From: Chryseobacterium edaphi
GTDB taxonomy: Bacteria; Bacteroidota; Bacteroidia; Flavobacteriales; Weeksellaceae
DNA length: 64,000 bases
Reading direction: 5' to 3'
Assembly: GCF_025628985.1 (NCBI RefSeq)
Contig: NZ_JAOTEM010000006.1
Location: 1 to 64,000 of the forward strand
Translations under genes and position numbers: made by a program
Shown here: positions 17,531 to 26,182 of the stretch, in pieces
Position numbering within the stretch: the stretch's first letter is position 1
Layout: each line of letters starts with the position of its first letter
Notes under the pieces: generated by a model
Told to the model about the DNA's origin: nothing
The model's database searches: none
What the model saw: only the letters and a program-made list of their open reading frames with translations

Positions 17531-20143
17531 TTATGCCAATCTAGGTTTCATTAATTTTGCAACGGTTGCCGTCCATCCTGTCTGATGAGAAGCTCCTACG
17601 CCACGGCCATTATCTCCGTGGAAATATTCGAAAAATGTAATGTAATCTTTGAAATTCGGGTCATAATTAAATTTATAATTTCCTCCGTTGAAAGCTCTTT
17701 GTCCGCTCTCATCCTTTAAAAATATAGAACAAAGTCTGTTGCTGATATCTTGTGCTACTTCATCAAGATTTTTCTTTTCACCACTTCCTGTAGGAAGTTC
17801 TACTTTAAGACTGTTTCCATAATAAAAATGAAAACGCTGTAAACTCTCAACGATCAGAAAATTGATGGGAAACCAAATCGGACCTCTCCAGTTACTGTTT
17901 CCCCCAAACATTCGGCTGTCACTTTCTGCAGGAGTATAATAAACCACATTTTTATTTCCATGAACGGTAAAAACAAAAGGATTTTCTTCGTAAACTTTTG
18001 ACATTGCACGAATTCCGTAAGAACTTAAAAATTCTTTTTCATCAAGCATTCTTGTCAAAACTTTTGTAAGTCTTGTTTTTCTTAATATACTCATCAAATG
18101 TTTTCTTCCGCTTCCTTCCTCTTCCCAATGAGAAACAAGTTTGGTAAGTTCGGGTTTGTTTTTTAGTACCCAATCCATTCTGTCGCGGAAATTCGGCATT
18201 TTTTCAAGCAAGTGATGATCGATAACTTCTACAGCAAATAATGGAATTAAACCGACAATACTTCTCAAGCGTAGAGTCACACTTTCACCATTTGCAAGTT
18301 GTAAAACGTCATAGAAGAAACCGTCTTCTTCATTCCACAATCCTTCTTTGTCATCACCCATATTTTCCATAGCTTCTGCGATGTAAAGGTAATGTTCAAA
18401 GAATTTGATGGCCATGTCTTCATAAACCTGGTAATACTGAGCAAGTTCCATCGCAATACGCATCATGTTCAGTGCATACATTGCCATCCAGCTCGTTCCA
18501 TCGGCTTGTTCAAGATGTTCACCATCTTTCAGTGTCATATTTCTATCAAAGGCACCTATATTATCCAATCCAAGAAACCCTCCTCCAAAAATATTTTTTC
18601 CGTTTTTATCTTTTCGATTCACCCACCATGTGAAGTTAAGAAGCAGTTTTTGAAAAACTTTTTCTAAAAATAATAAGTCTGGTTTTCCATTGGTTTTTTC
18701 ATCAATTTTGAATACTCTGAAACATGACCAAGCATGTACTGGCGGGTTTACATCACTCAAATTCCATTCGTAAGCAGGCATTTGTCCATTCGGATGCATG
18801 TACCATTCTTTGGTAAGTAATAGAAGCTGGTTTTTAGCAAAATCAGCGTCAATAATTGCAAAAGGAACACAGTGAAAAGCAAGATCCCAAGTTGCGTACC
18901 AAGGATATTCCCACTTATCGGGCATTGAGATAATATCTTTGTTATGAAGATGTTCCCATTCGGTATTTCTTACATAATTATTAAAATCTCTTGGAGCTTC
19001 GTAGTTAGGATCGCCTTTCAGCCATTTCCCGACATTGTAATGATAAAATTGCTTGTTCCAAAGAAGTCCGGCAAAAGCCTGTCTCTGCACATTTTTTTCA
19101 TCATCATTGAACACGTCTTGCTGTACATTTTCATAAAATTCATTTGCTTCAGCAATTTTCAGATTAAATATTTCATCAAATTGATAAAAAGGTTCATCTA
19201 AATCATTGGGTGAAAGCCTGAACTCAAAAGTTTCTGATTGTCCGGCTTTTATAGTCTCGTTGATGACAAATGCTGCTTTTGTACCTGATTGCTGAGGATT
19301 TACTGTATCTTTTTGATGTACGATAAAATCATTGATTCCATCTTTGAAAAAAGCGTTTTCAGGATTCGGAATTCCGTAAAGCTTTAAATTATTTGTCTCA
19401 TTATCGCAAAATAAACTCTTGGCATTTTTTCTTTTAGAATAAAACTTTTTTATGGGAATACTGTCGTGATTGATATTAATGCAGCATTCGGATGAAGCTT
19501 CCAATTGACCTTTGTATTCATTGTAGCCCCATTTCCAGTTGTTTCTAAACCATAAAGTGGGTAAAACAAAGATTGGCGCATCCTGATTACTTCGGTTGCA
19601 AACCTTTATGCGAACTAAAATATCATCAATATCGTTTTTGCAATATTCGATGAAGATATCAAAATACTCATCCTTGTCAAATATTCCTGTGTCGATGATT
19701 TCATATTCAGGTTCTTTTTTGCTTCTTTTTCCGTTTTCCACAAGAAGATCTCCATAAGGAAATTGGTTGATGGGATATTTGTATACCATCTTCATGTAGC
19801 TGTGAGTAGGTGTATTATCTAAGTAATAAAATATTTCTTTGATGTCTTCTCCGTGATTACCTTGTGGGTTACTTAGTCCAAAAAAACGTTCTTTTACTCT
19901 TTCGTCTTTCGTATTCCAAAATGATAATGCAAAGCAAAAAAGCTGTTTCGTGTCAGAGATTCCTGCAATACCTTCTTCGCCCCATCTGTAGGCATAGCTT
20001 TCAGCATTGTTGTGGTTGGCAAAATGCCATGCGTTACCATTCGGGCTATAATCTTCACGAACGTTTCCCCACTGTCTGTTGCTTACGTAAGGTCCCCAGT
20101 TTAGCCAGTTTTTATCTTTTAGTCTCTGCTTTTCAACACTCAT
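17531..20143 (-). CDS. GH63-type glucosidase
   Basis: A large (870 residues) enzyme of the glycoside hydrolase 63 / MGH1-like group, expected to have an (alpha/alpha)6 barrel and to release glucose from alpha-glucosides. Recognisable segments are NWGPYVSNRQWGNVREDYS at the start, TEWEHLHNKDIISMPDKWEYPWYATWDLAFH in the barrel, and GGNSNWRGPIWFPINFLI near the end. There is no signal peptide, so it is likely cytoplasmic. It is a single gene with its start 190 nt from the riboswitch region. The natural substrate is unknown. Confidence 0.85.
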   Translation of the reverse strand: MSVEKQRLKDKNWLNWGPYVSNRQWGNVREDYSPNGNAWHFANHNNAESYAYRWGEEGIAGISDTKQLFCFALSFWNTKDERVKERFFGLSNPQGNHGEDIKEIFYYLDNTPTHSYMKMVYKYPINQFPYGDLLVENGKRSKKEPEYEIIDTGIFDKDEYFDIFIEYCKNDIDDILVRIKVCNRSNQDAPIFVLPTLWFRNNWKWGYNEYKGQLEASSECCININHDSIPIKKFYSKRKNAKSLFCDNETNNLKLYGIPNPENAFFKDGINDFIVHQKDTVNPQQSGTKAAFVINETIKAGQSETFEFRLSPNDLDEPFYQFDEIFNLKIAEANEFYENVQQDVFNDDEKNVQRQAFAGLLWNKQFYHYNVGKWLKGDPNYEAPRDFNNYVRNTEWEHLHNKDIISMPDKWEYPWYATWDLAFHCVPFAIIDADFAKNQLLLLTKEWYMHPNGQMPAYEWNLSDVNPPVHAWSCFRVFKIDEKTNGKPDLLFLEKVFQKLLLNFTWWVNRKDKNGKNIFGGGFLGLDNIGAFDRNMTLKDGEHLEQADGTSWMAMYALNMMRIAMELAQYYQVYEDMAIKFFEHYLYIAEAMENMGDDKEGLWNEEDGFFYDVLQLANGESVTLRLRSIVGLIPLFAVEVIDHHLLEKMPNFRDRMDWVLKNKPELTKLVSHWEEEGSGRKHLMSILRKTRLTKVLTRMLDEKEFLSSYGIRAMSKVYEENPFVFTVHGNKNVVYYTPAESDSRMFGGNSNWRGPIWFPINFLIVESLQRFHFYYGNSLKVELPTGSGEKKNLDEVAQDISNRLCSIFLKDESGQRAFNGGNYKFNYDPNFKDYITFFEYFHGDNGRGVGASHQTGWTATVAKLMKPRLA

Positions 20144-20295
20144 ATAACGTCATTTTTCATTGCTAAGGTAGATTTTTTGACAAAAAAAACCAATTTTTTT
20201 AAGCTTAATAATTCTTAACATGCTTTCGAAATGCTTTTGATGAAGGGATTTTTGCTGATAAATAATTTTTATTTAAATATTTAAGAGAAATGTAT

Positions 20296-20303
20296 TATCT
20301 TTG
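20296..20303 (+). promoter_or_regulatory. -7 element of the methionine operon promoter
   Basis: TATCTTTG matches TAnnTTTG and lies 30 nt before the first stem of the SAM riboswitch. Confidence 0.65.
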
Positions 20304-20332
20304 CACCATTCGATCATTCACATATTGAAAAT

Positions 20333-20439
20333 GTTATCAAGAAAGGTTGAGGGACAGACCCTGTGAAACCTTAGCAACCCTTTGCGCAAGCGAAGAAGGT
20401 GCTACGTTCTACCAAATAATTTTATTTTGGACAGATAAC
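20333..20439 (+). ncRNA. SAM-I riboswitch (S-box leader)
   Basis: The aptamer is recognisable by the GAGGGAC, CCCTGTGAAACC, TTAGCAACC and GAAGGTGCTACGTTCTACC blocks typical of S-box RNAs. The closing helix P1 is perfect: GTTATC (20333-20338) with GATAAC (20434-20439). S-adenosylmethionine binding should lower expression of the methionine genes downstream. Confidence 0.93.
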
Positions 20440-20442
20440 TTA

Positions 20443-20477
20443 CTGAAGTTCTTTTCAGCCATTTCTCATGGCATTTT
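20443..20477 (+). promoter_or_regulatory. Possible expression platform of the SAM riboswitch
   Basis: Two short hairpins follow the aptamer: CTGAA/TTCAG (20443-20458) and GCCAT/ATGGC (20458-20472), the latter followed by ATTTT. The stems are only 5 bp, so termination would be weak. Another mechanism is possible. Confidence 0.4.
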
Positions 20478-20507
20478 CAAATTGTATTATCAAAAAGTAT
20501 AATAGAA

Positions 20508-21446
20508 TTGAAAACAGAACTGCAACATATTAATTTCCCGTATCAAACCGATTCCCAAAAGGAATACGATATCTCATTAAGCTATCAGCTTTTTGGGAAA
20601 CACCTGTTTTCTGCACCCATCATTTTAGTCAATCATGCATTAACCGGAAATTCAAACGTGGCCGGAGAAAAGGGTTGGTGGAAACAGTTGATTGGTGAAA
20701 ATCAGGTAATTGATACCAATAAATATACAGTACTTTGTTTCAATATTCCCGGAAACGGATATGATGATTTTTTAATTGACGACTGGTCAGATTTCACGCC
20801 TTCAGACATAGCAAATATTTTTCTGAAAGGTCTTGAAATTTTACATATTAAAAACCTTTACGCCATAATCGGAGGCTCGCTGGGAGGTGGAATTGGCTGG
20901 GAAATGCTGGCTAAAAATCCAGATTTGGCAGAGCTTTTTATTCCGATTGCCTGTGATTCTAAAACCCATGATTGGTTACACGCCCAATGTCTGGTTCAGA
21001 AATTTTTATTAAACGGAAATGATGAGCCACTGCAGAAAGCAAGAATTCATGCGATGCTGTGCTACAGAACACCTCAATCTTTAAACGATAGATTTCAAAA
21101 TACATTCAATCTTGAAAAACAAAAGTTAGAATCGGAAGACTGGCTGGATTATCATGGGAAATCTCTTGCCGAAAGATTTAGTTTAAAATCTTATCAGTTG
21201 ATGAACCATTTGCTGATGAACATTAATGTTAACGATAAAGATTTAGGTAAAATAAAAGCACGAATGCACATGATCTCTGTAGATACCGATCTTTTTTTTC
21301 CGGCTTCTGAAATCCGAATGTGTTTTAATAGACTGAAAGCTGAAAAAGACGATGTTTTCTACCACGAGATCAAATCAATTCATGGGCACGACGCCTTTTT
21401 AATGGAATACGAACAGTTAAATTATATCATAAAAAATATTTTGTAG
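20508..21446 (+). CDS. metX: Homoserine O-acetyltransferase (MetX type)
   Basis: Activates homoserine with an acetyl group (or succinyl group in some members), the first step to methionine. It is an alpha/beta hydrolase fold protein of 312 residues with NHALTGNS (42-49), nucleophile Ser124 in GGSLGGG, Asp261 before FFP, and His294 in HGHDAFL. It is shorter than many MetX proteins. The start is TTG at 20508, because no ATG lies in frame upstream in the leader. It is preceded by the SAM riboswitch and directly abuts the next gene (stop TAG, then ATG). Confidence 0.9.
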   Translation: MKTELQHINFPYQTDSQKEYDISLSYQLFGKHLFSAPIILVNHALTGNSNVAGEKGWWKQLIGENQVIDTNKYTVLCFNIPGNGYDDFLIDDWSDFTPSDIANIFLKGLEILHIKNLYAIIGGSLGGGIGWEMLAKNPDLAELFIPIACDSKTHDWLHAQCLVQKFLLNGNDEPLQKARIHAMLCYRTPQSLNDRFQNTFNLEKQKLESEDWLDYHGKSLAERFSLKSYQLMNHLLMNINVNDKDLGKIKARMHMISVDTDLFFPASEIRMCFNRLKAEKDDVFYHEIKSIHGHDAFLMEYEQLNYIIKNIL

Positions 21447-22988
21447 ATGAAAGCGAATGCAAACGAAATAAAATTTTTTAAAAACAGATCAATCATCAAA
21501 TTTGAAGGAGCAGATTTCTTAGGCGAAATCGGGATTGACGGAAGGGTTTTTAAGGCGCTTACCCTGGCGCGAATCAGTGTGGGAGTAATTTCTCAGCAGG
21601 CCGTTGAGAACGGATTGTCAATTCTTGTACACGAAGAAGACTCTGAAAAAGCAGTAACCTGCCTAATCGAGGAGTTTGCTCCTGAAAGAAAATCAGGAAA
21701 AGTTTCTCAGATTTACAGCATCAACAATGTGTCTGTCATTGGTTTTGTGGCAGATGATTTAAATAAAATACTTTCAGAACTGGCAAGAAACAATGTTTTC
21801 CCGTTGCTTTTGAATCAAAACTCAAGCGAGAAGCGTATCAATATTGTGGTGACTTCTTCTCAGGATGAGAAAACTAAAAACATCATTGAATCGGAAATTT
21901 TCAAGAAACCAAAAACAGTTCACCTGGCCATAATCGGTCACGGAAACGTTGGGAAAACGTTAATCGAGCAGGTTTTGCATTCTTCCGAAGAAATTAAAAG
22001 AAGGAAAAACATTCACCTGAAAGTCGTGGCAGTAGCCAATTCCAGAAAAATTGCTTTCAATAAAAAAGGATTTGATAACACATGGAGCGATGAGGTTTTT
22101 GCAGCTGAAAAATCTTCAAATGTTGAGGAATTAATCAATTTCTCAAAAGAAAATCAGCTCGAAAACCTGATTGTTGTAGATAACACAGCAAGTGTAGACT
22201 TCGTTAAAAACTATCAGGCTTTGGCTGAGAATGGATTTGATTTGGTTTCATCCAACAAAATTTTCAATACACTTCCGATTGAAGAATACCGTAAACTAAG
22301 ATATACGTTGAACAAAAATAACAAACGTTATCTTTACGAAACCAATGTGGGTGCAGGTTTACCGCTAATTGATACAATTAAATTACTACACCTTTCAGGA
22401 GAAAATATTACCAGAATTAAAGGGGTTTTCTCTGGAACATTGAGTTATGTTTTCAATAATTTTTCTCTGCGCGATGATAAATTTTCAACCATCGTTAATG
22501 AAGCATTAGAAAAAGGCTTCACAGAACCGGATCCGAGAGAAGATTTATCAGGAAACGATGTTGCCAGAAAACTGTTGATTTTGGCGAGAGAATTAGATTT
22601 AATTAATGAATTCAGTGATATCAATATTCAAAACTTAGTTCCTGAAGCACTGCTTTCAGTTTCAAAACAGGAATTCCTTTCAAGACTGGAAGAACTGGAT
22701 GAAGAATACGACAAAATCAAGAAAAATCAGGAGCCGAATCATGTTTTAAGATATGTTGGTGACCTGCATGGAGATTTACAGAAAGAAAAAGGTGAGCTGG
22801 ATGTGAAATTAATTTCTGTTCCTGCAACTTCAGCTTTAGGACAACTGAAAGGTTCAGACTCAATTTTTGAAATCTATACCGAAAGTTATGGTGAAAACCC
22901 AATCGTCATCATGGGAGCCGGAGCCGGAGCAAAAGTGACTGCCCGCGGTGTTTTTGGTGATATTTTAAGATTGAGTGAAACGAAGTAG
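21447..22988 (+). CDS. Homoserine dehydrogenase with N-terminal ACT domains
   Basis: Reduces aspartate semialdehyde to homoserine. The first 155 residues look like the paired ACT regulatory region of aspartokinases (FLGEIGIDGRVFKALTLARISVGVISQ). The NAD(P)-binding motif AIIGHGNVGKT starts at about residue 161, followed by the catalytic domain (GAGLPLIDTIK, EKGFTEPDPREDLSGNDVARK). It thus equals ThrA or MetL of enteric bacteria without the kinase catalytic domain. The ACT pair suggests feedback control, perhaps by threonine. Its start is directly joined to the metX stop codon. Confidence 0.9.
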   Translation: MKANANEIKFFKNRSIIKFEGADFLGEIGIDGRVFKALTLARISVGVISQQAVENGLSILVHEEDSEKAVTCLIEEFAPERKSGKVSQIYSINNVSVIGFVADDLNKILSELARNNVFPLLLNQNSSEKRINIVVTSSQDEKTKNIIESEIFKKPKTVHLAIIGHGNVGKTLIEQVLHSSEEIKRRKNIHLKVVAVANSRKIAFNKKGFDNTWSDEVFAAEKSSNVEELINFSKENQLENLIVVDNTASVDFVKNYQALAENGFDLVSSNKIFNTLPIEEYRKLRYTLNKNNKRYLYETNVGAGLPLIDTIKLLHLSGENITRIKGVFSGTLSYVFNNFSLRDDKFSTIVNEALEKGFTEPDPREDLSGNDVARKLLILARELDLINEFSDINIQNLVPEALLSVSKQEFLSRLEELDEEYDKIKKNQEPNHVLRYVGDLHGDLQKEKGELDVKLISVPATSALGQLKGSDSIFEIYTESYGENPIVIMGAGAGAKVTARGVFGDILRLSETK

Positions 22989-23022
22989 GTTTTGTAAAAA
23001 GTATAAAGTAGAAATGTAAAAA

Positions 23023-23065
23023 GTCCCAACGGGACGATTTAATTAAGGATAGGATGCAATCCTAT
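23023..23065. repeat. Two REP-like hairpins
   Basis: GTCCC-AAC-GGGAC (23023-23035) and ATAGGAT-GCA-ATCCTAT (23049-23065) are perfect hairpins with 3-nt loops between the dehydrogenase and sulfhydrylase genes. They would lie inside the operon transcript. Confidence 0.6.
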
Positions 23066-23083
23066 TAGTCAAAATTAGATAAA

Positions 23084-24250
23084 ATGGAAAACGAAAATTT
23101 CGAAACCTTCGCAATAAGAACTCAAACAGAAAGAACTCAGTTTGATGAGCATTCTACGCCTTTGTATCTTACATCAAGCTTTATTTTTGAGGATGCAGAA
23201 GATATGAGAGCGAGTTTTGCTGAGGAGAAATCAAAAAATCTGTACAGCAGGTTTTCAAATCCGAACGTCACAGAATTTACAGATAAAATTGTAAAAATGG
23301 AAGGCGCAGAAGCTGGGTACGCATTTGCCACCGGAATGGCTGCAATTTACTCTACCTTTGCAACATTGCTGAATGCGGGAGATCATATCGTGAGCTGTCA
23401 GTCGGTTTTCGGATCTACGCATACATTGTTCACAAAATATTTCCCAAAATGGAATATTGAAACGACTTATTTCAAAGCCGAAGATTCTGAAAATGTAGAA
23501 AATTACATCAGGCCCAATACAAAAATTCTGTATCTGGAAACACCTACCAATCCGGCCATAGAAATTTTAGACTTAGAATATTTTGGTCAGATTGCCAAAA
23601 AACATAATCTTATTTTCATTGTAGACAATTGTTTTGCGACGCCTTATCTTCAGCAGCCAATCAAATACGGAGCTGATCTGGTTGTTCATTCTGCGACGAA
23701 ACTTATTGACGGTCAGGGTCGTGTTTTGGGTGGAGTAGCGGTCGGTAGAGAAGATTTAATCAGAGAAATTTATCTTTTTGCCAGAAATACAGGTCCAGCC
23801 ATGTCGCCATTCAACGCCTGGGTTTTATCAAAAAGCCTGGAAACGCTTGCGATCCGTGTAGAAAGACATTGCGAAAACGCTTTCAAGGTCGCCGAGTTTT
23901 TAGAAAATCATCCGAATGTTGAATTGGTAAAATATCCTTTTTTAAAATCGCATCCGAGCTATGAGATTGCCAAAAAACAAATGAAATTGGGTGGAAACGT
24001 CGTTGCTTTCGAAATCAAAGGCGGTATTGAAGGGGGCAGAAACTTTTTAGATAAAATAAAAATGTGCTCGCTTTCTGCCAATCTGGGCGATACCCGAACG
24101 ATTGTGACGCATCCTGCATCCACAACGCACTCCAAGCTGTCTGATGAGGAGAGAAATGAAGTGGGAATCACCGCAGGCTTAGTTCGCTGCTCGGTAGGTC
24201 TGGAAAATGTGGATGATATTATTGCAGATTTGAAGCAGGCGTTGGGGTGA
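23084..24250 (+). CDS. metZ: O-succinyl/O-acetylhomoserine sulfhydrylase (MetZ-like)
   Basis: A PLP enzyme of the Cys/Met metabolism family, 388 residues. It would make homocysteine directly from activated homoserine and sulfide. Visible features are YSRFSNPN, GFATGMAAI-like AYAFATGMAAIYSTF, ETPTNPA, the PLP lysine Lys206 in SATKLIDGQGR, and THPASTTHSKL near the end. The LIDGQGR sequence after the lysine is typical of MetZ. With MetX before it and the MetH halves after it, the cluster is a complete direct-sulfhydrylation route. Whether the true donor is the acetyl or the succinyl ester is not settled. Confidence 0.85.
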   Translation: MENENFETFAIRTQTERTQFDEHSTPLYLTSSFIFEDAEDMRASFAEEKSKNLYSRFSNPNVTEFTDKIVKMEGAEAGYAFATGMAAIYSTFATLLNAGDHIVSCQSVFGSTHTLFTKYFPKWNIETTYFKAEDSENVENYIRPNTKILYLETPTNPAIEILDLEYFGQIAKKHNLIFIVDNCFATPYLQQPIKYGADLVVHSATKLIDGQGRVLGGVAVGREDLIREIYLFARNTGPAMSPFNAWVLSKSLETLAIRVERHCENAFKVAEFLENHPNVELVKYPFLKSHPSYEIAKKQMKLGGNVVAFEIKGGIEGGRNFLDKIKMCSLSANLGDTRTIVTHPASTTHSKLSDEERNEVGITAGLVRCSVGLENVDDIIADLKQALG

Positions 24251-24276
24251 AATTGTTTAGTTTGCTTGCACTGAGC

Positions 24277-25087
24277 GGGCAAAATCAACAGCCTGTTGTG
24301 AAGCCACAGCAAAAGAGAATGTATTAGTAATAAGCTTTGAAGGGCTACATTACTATCTTTGTAACAAATTCCAGTTCATCACAAATGAAGATTGTATTTG
24401 TGAAAGTATGAAGATGAGAATAGGAAGTGTGGATTAACCCTGAAAGGGCAAAATCAACAGCCTGTGGTGAAGCCACAGGAATAAGAATATATTATTACAA
24501 AGCCCTGAAAGGGCATCATCACTTTAAGATAAATAAAAAAAATATGTCACAATCTTTAAGCAAAATTTATGTCCATATTATTTTTAGTGTCAAAAATAGA
24601 GAGCCTTTAATTCAAGACACAATTAAAGAAGAGCTTTTTAATTATCTGGGCGGTATTTGTAAAAACTTAGAGTGTTACCCAATTCAGGTTGGAGGTTACA
24701 GAGATCATGTTCATATACTCTGCATTCTTTCAAAAAAAGTACCACTGGTGAAATTATTAGAAGATATTAAATCTTCATCTTCAAAATGGATAAAAACAAA
24801 AGGTGAAATGTTTTCTAATTTCTACTGGCAGAGTGGTTATGGAGCATTTTCTGTAAATCCAACAGAAATTGAAGTAGTAAAAAATTATATTATAAATCAA
24901 GAAGAACATCACAGAACAAAAAGTTTTCAGGATGAGTACCGAGCTTTTATAAAAAAATATGATGTTCAATATAATGAAGAATATGTTTGGGATTAGTGAT
25001 GTCGCCCTTTCAGGGCTTTATTGAATCTCAAGAATTTTCACATTGGGCTGCACCCAATGCTAATGATAAAGCCCTTTCAGGGCTTTG
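24277..25087. mobile_element. RAYT transposase gene with flanking REP-like hairpins (REPtron)
   Basis: A Y1 transposase gene (24544-24996) is surrounded by palindromes. On the left, a direct repeat of about 77 bp occurs at 24277-24353 and 24446-24522. Its intact copy has CCTGTGG-TGAAG-CCACAGG and GCCCT-GAA-AGGGC hairpins. On the right, the same GCCCT/AGGGC hairpin appears in the opposite orientation at 25004-25016 and 25070-25082, with CATTGGG-CTGCA-CCCAATG (25041-25059) between them. This is the expected structure of a REP-associated tyrosine transposase locus. Confidence 0.7.
24544..24996 (+). CDS. REP-associated tyrosine transposase (IS200/IS605-like, Y1)
   Basis: A single-strand DNA transposase of the HUH class, 150 residues. 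The HUH pair is His55-Val-His57 (GGYRDHVHIL), and the catalytic tyrosine is Tyr115 in VVKNYIINQEEHH. The start is ATG 24544. A longer in-frame reading from 24427 would run through the left hairpins and is rejected. Surrounding hairpins with inverted orientation on the two sides point to a domesticated REP-processing enzyme, not a free IS200 element. It stands between the sulfhydrylase and the methyltransferase genes of the methionine cluster. Confidence 0.9.
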   Translation: MSQSLSKIYVHIIFSVKNREPLIQDTIKEELFNYLGGICKNLECYPIQVGGYRDHVHILCILSKKVPLVKLLEDIKSSSSKWIKTKGEMFSNFYWQSGYGAFSVNPTEIEVVKNYIINQEEHHRTKSFQDEYRAFIKKYDVQYNEEYVWD

Positions 25088-25107
25088 CAAAATAAATAAT
25101 TAAAAAA

Positions 25108-26118
25108 ATGAAAAATTCAGCACAACTATACAAAGCCCTTTCCGAGAGAATCCTAATTCTTGATGGAGCAATGGGAACCATGCTTCAGCGTTACAAATTT
25201 GAAGAAGAGGATTACCGCGGCGAACGTTTCAAAGACTGGGAACATCCTGTAAAAGGAAATAATGACTTGCTTTCTCTGACGCAGCCTCACGCAATCGAGG
25301 AAGTTCACAGAAAATATCTGGACGCCGGCGCCGATATTCTGGAAACCAACACATTTTCCGGAACAACCATCGCAATGGCAGATTATCACATGGAAGATCT
25401 GGTGTACGAACTCAACTACGAATCTGCAAAAATTGCCAGAAAAGTTTGTGATGAGTTTACGGCTCAAAATCCTGATAAACCGAGATTTGTGGCTGGCTCT
25501 ATCGGACCGACCAACAGAACAGCAAGTTTAAGTCCGGACGTCAACGATCCGGGTTACCGTGCAATTACTTTTGAAGACTTGAGACTGGCCTACAAACAAC
25601 AGTCAGAAGCATTGTTGGACGGTGGGTCAGATATTCTTTTAGTAGAAACAATTTTCGATACACTGAATGCAAAAGCAGCATTATTTGCCATCGACGAAAT
25701 TCAGGAAGAGAGAGGAATCGAAATTCCAATCATGGTATCGGGAACGATTACAGATGCCTCAGGAAGAACGTTGAGCGGACAAACCGCTGAAGCATTTTTG
25801 ATCTCAGTCTCGCATTTGAATTTACTGAGTGTTGGATTCAACTGTGCCTTGGGAGCCAATCAGTTAACGCCATATTTGGAAACATTGGCGCACAATTCAG
25901 AATTCCACGTTTCGGCTTATCCAAATGCGGGTCTTCCGAATGCTTTCGGGCAGTACGATGAATCTCCGGATCAGATGGCTGCTCAGATTAAAGAATATGT
26001 AGAAAAAGGACTGATCAATATCATCGGTGGATGCTGTGGTACAACGCCGGAACACATCAAAGCCATTGCTGACTTGGTGGACAAATACGAGCCGAGAAAA
26101 GTGAAGGATTTTGTATGA
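25108..26118 (+). CDS. Homocysteine S-methyltransferase module of methionine synthase (MetH N-terminal part)
   Basis: Carries the zinc-bound homocysteine-activating half of B12-dependent methionine synthase as a separate 336-residue protein. It has [11 protein letters not shown] near the start, [26 protein letters not shown], and the zinc cysteines in [10 protein letters not shown] near the C-terminus. The other half is encoded at 27501-30167. Splitting of MetH into these two proteins is known in Bacteroidota. Its start is only 20 bases after the last REP hairpin. Confidence 0.93.
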   Translation: MKNSAQLYKALSERILILDGAMGTMLQRYKFEEEDYRGERFKDWEHPVKGNNDLLSLTQPHAIEEVHRKYLDAGADILETNTFSGTTIAMADYHMEDLVYELNYESAKIARKVCDEFTAQNPDKPRFVAGSIGPTNRTASLSPDVNDPGYRAITFEDLRLAYKQQSEALLDGGSDILLVETIFDTLNAKAALFAIDEIQEERGIEIPIMVSGTITDASGRTLSGQTAEAFLISVSHLNLLSVGFNCALGANQLTPYLETLAHNSEFHVSAYPNAGLPNAFGQYDESPDQMAAQIKEYVEKGLINIIGGCCGTTPEHIKAIADLVDKYEPRKVKDFV

Positions 26119-26182
26119 TTTTTGATTGTTGAAAATTTAGAACGAGTATAAAAACTTTTTTTAAATCCAAATCAACGATCTT

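Noticed and set aside
24427-24543. N-terminal extension of the RAYT transposase
   Set aside because: The extension would translate the REP hairpins and does not fit the family, which starts directly before the first conserved strand.
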